This document shows positions 59,677 to 64,000 of a stretch of 64,000 nucleotides of DNA, piece by piece. The notes beneath the pieces are model-generated. The model searched no databases. It was not told where the DNA came from and saw only the letters and a program-made list of their open reading frames with translations. Both the position numbers and the translations under genes were made by a program. Within the stretch, counting starts at the first letter, position 1, and each line of letters opens with the position of its first letter. The stretch is taken from NCBI RefSeq assembly GCF_910592395.1, contig NC_088324.1, positions 11,620,953 to 11,684,952 on the forward strand, in the 5' to 3' direction. This stretch comes from Lineus longissimus (taxonomy: Eukaryota > Nemertea > Pilidiophora > Heteronemertea > Lineidae).

Positions 59677-61794
59677 AATTTGAAATTCAAGTGACAGAGA
59701 TATTTTTGCTTGACAAATCATTGCAGTGGCCCGCTGAGTGACACATTATATCATGGCGTCCAATTTTTTCTACTGTGCTTGTTGAAATTAGCTTCGCAGG
59801 GAGATAATTTGTGCTGAATTGAAGACTGAGAAGCTAGTTTTGGGGTAGATTTTCTCATAATGCAATGGTAACTTTGCTAGTCGTATGGATGTCTGCCAAG
59901 CAGATTGGGACACTGATGTGTGCTGTAGTTGCTGCCGAACAAACTGTTTCGAGAGGATCCAGTTTTGAATGACTACCTAGTGAAAAATAATGGAGATTTG
60001 TCAAAAGATTGTGTAACTCTAACAGTATAACTTATGATGTCAGAGATTTTTGCAAATGTTTAAGTTTAGCTATAAGTATTTTTGTCAGTTTCTGTCGAGG
60101 TTTTGAGACTGTGGCTGTGTTTGTTAAAGCTTGACTGACGAAAATATTTTGCGCATGCACAAGGATCGGAATGTTGAAGTTTGCGAGTTGATTTTTCAGA
60201 ATGAGGAAAAACTTTGGGCAAGGGATATGTGGTGTGTTTTAGGTCGAGTATTTATGAAAGATCTTGTTAAACGTTTCCATGATGATTTTACCCTGGTGTG
60301 TATATTTTGTCCTTGGTGACAGCAATGCATCAGTATTTTACAACATGTTCATCGCATTATCAGATGTTGAGTGGCTGACGTTCAGAATTTGTTTATGGAT
60401 GTTTTAACTGTATTGTCCTGTAATAATGTATTTTATTTTATACTTTTGTGTAAACCTCAGTTTCATGTTAAACATGCAGAGTATAAGAATCAAATGAGAT
60501 ATGAAATAATCGCCATAATATGATACTATGATGTTCAATCTGAGTGTAATAAGATGGTAATTTGGTGTAAGTAATTGGTTTTCCCCCTACACATTTTAGT
60601 GTTAGGGGCAGGAAAAGATACACGGATCACAGTCCTAGAATAAACGTTTACGTGCTGCATGGTGGTCATGTTTTCAAGGGAGACTCCTCCACTCCTCTGG
60701 TGTATGAAATTACAATTTCTGAGGTTTTTCAAATGGTTTTTCCCACTCTGGGGTAGAAGGCAGTACTTGACAGTAAATTGAGCAATTTTGAAAAAGAATT
60801 ATTGATGAATTTTACACTTTTGTTATGATATCTGTTTTTTGGGTATGTATTTATTGAAACTAATTTTTGTTCTTTTTATACTGAGACAAGTTATACAGTT
60901 GAAAAGTGAAAGTGTGAAGAAGGTTTACCTTTTATTATTTGCCAGTGATCCCCGCATTTATCTCTGAAGGACAAAACAAACGATTGTCAACATACCCGCC
61001 TGGAATCCAGAAAGGAATGGTCCCATTATATAACTTTAGATGCTTGTCCACCATGATGTGTTGTCATTTTGGTGCACGTACAAAAAATCATTTTCAATCA
61101 TTTTCAATGTTAGAATTTTAGACATTATTTTGCAATGAAATTGTTCATGTTTGCCCTGTACAGGTAGGCCTTTTGCTTGCATTGTCAGAAATCACATAGT
61201 TAAATTTGTGCACCCAATGATATTTAGATTGATAAATGAAATTTTGTTACATGTATAAGAATCACATTGGTTCATCACATTGAATAGTTCTGGACCACAT
61301 ACGACTCCCCAAAGTTCTTAGTCTGTTGTGGCAGGGTTGACATTGAGGTGGGAAAGGCCAAGGTTCTGTTGTGGCAGAGTTGAAATGAATGAGTGAAAGG
61401 CACTTAGCTTCCTATTGCCCCTCAATTTCATCTGCCACAGTCGTGCCCAGTAAGTCTCTTGTAGCCGGTATTAACCAGCTAATTCAATTCAGTGAACCAG
61501 TGTGAGGATATTCTTCAAGAAGATTCAGCATAAAAATGTATAAACGCGAAAATACTGTGAGATAGAACAGACACCAATTGGCAACTTTGTACAACAAAAT
61601 TTGGCCCACCTGTATTCTACCGATAGTCTGCATTTACAGAGAAAAAGCAGTTTATAGTTTATAGTCAGTGTGGCAGTACCTATTTCTGGTATCGTTCATG
61701 TACCCAGTCGTACTCCCAGTTCCCTGACATGTTGGTACTTGCACAAAATCATTATAAAGCAATCAATGATGTAGTGCGATGAGAACAGAATAAA
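59677..61794 (+). terminator. RO60 3' untranslated/flanking region with candidate poly(A) signals
   Basis: Follows the TAA at 59674-59676. AATAAA occurs at 60639-60644 and 61789-61794. Either could end the transcript, giving a 3' UTR of about 1.0 or 2.1 kb. No other gene is seen in this interval. Confidence 0.35.
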
Positions 61795-62739
61795 ACCTCT
61801 CATATACATTACACTTTTTTGTCCGAGCTTGTTTTCAAGACTGAAGCAGATTTGTTATGAAGACAGCATGGATGGCTTATGTGGTTTGTTGAAACAAAAA
61901 ATTAACATACGGATAGACAAAAATTGCCAGGGCTTGGGCACGAAGCTTTAGTAGCCCTTGAATTGGTTTCAGATATGTGGTGACATAGTACACTTGGAAA
62001 CTGCAACAGCTCCTGGCAGTTTTACAGTCGGCCAGGAGTGACCACAACCACCAAGGACAAGAACATGTCCCTGCTGTCACGCCAACTGCATGCTGTTGTG
62101 CACGGCCAATGACCACATATAAATTTTGCAGTAACGGAAATACTGTGCCATTGGGGTGGTGGTGTGGTTACTACTACACCAAAAAACGGTCCCGTTATAG
62201 TCACAGAACAGTAGAAATTGTCAAACCAGTGATCTGTTCCGCCCGGTCAAGATTTAGGGGGAACACTGAACACAGGGGGCACACTGACAAGTCTTCCACC
62301 AACCCAAATCCAGCACCAGCTGACATGTCTTGCCGTTAACTTGTTATTGCTTTGTGGTCTTGCTTAAGAGGTAGCCCAGCTTCCACTTCAAGTCCATTGG
62401 CACAATTAACCGCCTCCTTCTAAAAGAAGGCGAAAAAACGCCTTTTTTCCACAGTGGATATGAGTTTGATTTCAAGCCGAAGTAAAGTGCAAAGGCACAT
62501 TAACCCCCCCCCCATCAAGTCTATAAAATATAAGGTCTATAAGGAACCCCCAGGATGGTCAACTTCATTGTCATCATACTGAGGCACTAGTAGTGTCATC
62601 TAGCGGAGAAAGATGGAACTGAAAGTTTTGATCGAAGATTTTAGTTCTTTTTCTTCCCGCGAGACAGCGCTAGCGTCGAATATTACGGTAGGTTGTGACA
62701 CTGTCTTCATGTCGGGTCCTTGGTTTAGAAGGCTTTATT

Positions 62740-63660
62740 GAGCACTTTCTGAGACATCCTGTTACAATCGTCCTTGCTCTATGCAGGATTGATGTCTCAG
62801 AAAAGGCTCAGGAAAACGTTCAGAATGAAAGGCCCCAACTGTCATAGAGACGAAGAACCAGGGCAAGAGAAATAGATTATAAAGATGTCTGCATGTGTGG
62901 CCGATGGTTTTACTATAGGCTTTATGGAGCATTTTCTGATACATCCTGTAAGAGCAAATTAAGGGGCAATCCATATTTCTGAGACATCCTGACAATAGCA
63001 AGGACAGTTAGAAGAGTGGTAGGTTCTGACGATGTCACCCTCCACCTAGGTTAACAAGGCTATATAAATCATATTCTGAGACATCCTGTACATAGCGAGG
63101 ACGACTGAAATCTGGACTGGAATGAGTGATAGGTTGTGCCGATGTCTCCGTCTCTATGTCGGACCCATTGTTTACAAGAAAATGCTTATGAAGTATTTCT
63201 GTGACATCTTAATATAGCCAGTACGATTGGAAAATATATGTCTCATGACTTATGACTGGTGCAAGATATACAGACTGTGAAGATGTATCCACGTCGAGCC
63301 TTTGGTTTATAAGGCTTTCTAAAGCATTTTTGGGAACACCCTGTACATCGGAACGAAGTTTGGAACAGTATGTCTATCTGGTGAGAGAGATGACAGGTTG
63401 TGACCTTATCACTGCGTAGATTCGCGCCCTTGGTTTACAAGGGTTTATAGAGGATTTTCGGGGACATCTCCTTGCACATAGCAAGGATGATTACAGTAGT
63501 ACGTATAAGGCTGTATAATTTTCTTTCAGAGATATCCCGTACATAGTAATGCTTATTGGAACAGAACTGGTGCGAGGCAGATAGGTTGTGCCAGTGACTC
63601 CACGACGGGCCCTTGAATTGCATTGCTTTATGGAGCATTTTCGGAGATATCCTGCAAAAA
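62740..63660. repeat. Degenerate tandem array around a GAGACATCCTG word
   Basis: Variants of TTTCTGAGACATCCTGTACATAGC(A/G)AGGAC recur near 62745, 62930, 62980, 63075, 63195, 63325, 63450, 63523 and 63632. They are separated by about 50-190 bp, mostly 70-130. Intervening text also recurs, such as GATAGGTTGTG(A/C)CGATGTC and CTTGGTTTACAAGGCTTTAT. The units are too diverged for an exact period by eye. No protein frame spans the array. Confidence 0.7.
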
Positions 63661-63772
63661 GCAAGGGATATTGCAGCAGTATGTCAAAGTGTCGGAGGTT
63701 GGTTGTGACCTTGTCTCCATGAATGTTTTATATATAAGTCCATTTTAGGTGCGAAGGCCAATGGCAGTTGAG

Positions 63773-63893
63773 CCATGGAGGTATAAATAAAATGGAGAAC
63801 GCACTTCTAATACCCTTAAAAATAATCCCCTTATTACAATGATCAGGCATTGTTTAGTCATTGTTCTCGCCCTTCTTATTTATACCTCCATGG
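63773..63893. mobile_element. 121-bp MITE with 18-bp perfect inverted repeats and TTGAG duplication
   Basis: CCATGGAGGTATAAATAA at 63773-63790 is matched exactly in reverse complement at 63876-63893, with looser pairing continuing inward (AATGGAGAAC / GTTCTCGCCC). TTGAG flanks both ends (63768-63772 and 63894-63898), consistent with a five-base target duplication. The intact ends suggest a recent insertion. Non-coding. Confidence 0.8.
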
Positions 63894-64000
63894 TTGAGCT
63901 GAGCGAAATGGGCTGGCGTGTCCTTGGGACGAAGTGACCAAGACGACAAGAACACAATCAGTTGAGTGATTGTATTGTATCAAGAGGGATGACGAGCCAT

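Noticed and set aside
61320-61440. Direct repeat of TCTGTTGTGGCAG with an inverted CTGCCACAG nearby
   Set aside because: Too short and isolated to separate from chance, and no flanking duplication.
62398-62452. CCTTCTAAAAGAAGG hairpin followed by a T run, like a bacterial terminator
   Set aside because: The genome is animal, so intrinsic terminators do not apply. There is no RNA gene immediately upstream, so chance or a small repeat is likelier.

Overview
The window is nuclear DNA from an animal, most likely a marine invertebrate. Genes are split into many short exons with GT-AG introns, the intergenic DNA is AT-rich, and small inverted-repeat elements are scattered throughout. Four conserved animal genes can be rebuilt from end to end. 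The species cannot be named from sequence alone. The proteins align readily with human ones I know from memory but are clearly not vertebrate copies. Frequent TACATGTA-like words and many MITE-type elements fit a mollusc, hemichordate, amphioxus or similar genome, but that is only an impression.

Layout. 1-3.55 kb: AT-rich DNA with no gene seen. 3.55-7.9 kb: a satellite array of 141-bp units with higher-order organisation. 8.8-17.7 kb, minus strand: ANAPC5, a subunit of the anaphase-promoting complex, 15 exons, 812 residues, with inverted-repeat elements in its introns and 3' flank. 17.7-18.9 kb: a head-to-head promoter region. 18.8-47.7 kb, plus strand: a PRRC2 (BAT2-family) gene with 28 coding exons and about 2,988 residues. 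51.6-53.5 kb, minus strand: ATP6V1G, V-ATPase subunit G, 3 exons, 116 residues. 53.5-54.1 kb: a second, compact head-to-head promoter with a perfect CRE palindrome. 54.1-59.7 kb, plus strand: RO60/TROVE2, 7 exons, 535 residues. 60-64 kb: intergenic DNA with a degenerate tandem array and a well-preserved MITE.

Most notable find. Eight PRRC2 introns each hold one short element that has the signature of a box C/D snoRNA: C box, D box and a closing terminal stem. They form two families of four. Family 1 keeps a 12-14 nt guide antisense to a conserved 18S rRNA stretch. Its spacing from the D' box points to the uridine called Um1326 in human 18S (SNORD33 / yeast snR55 site). Its terminal stems show compensatory changes between copies. 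Family 2 has an unknown target in three copies, while the fourth has a changed guide that matches the 5' end of 28S. A ninth intron carries a tandem duplication of about 175 bp that may be an H/ACA pair. PRRC2 therefore looks like a multi-snoRNA host gene.

Together the four proteins cover housekeeping roles: cell-cycle ubiquitin ligase, RNA-granule/translation factor, proton pump and small-RNA quality control. Nothing suggests a shared pathway beyond ubiquitous expression, which fits the head-to-head promoters and the use of PRRC2 as a snoRNA host.
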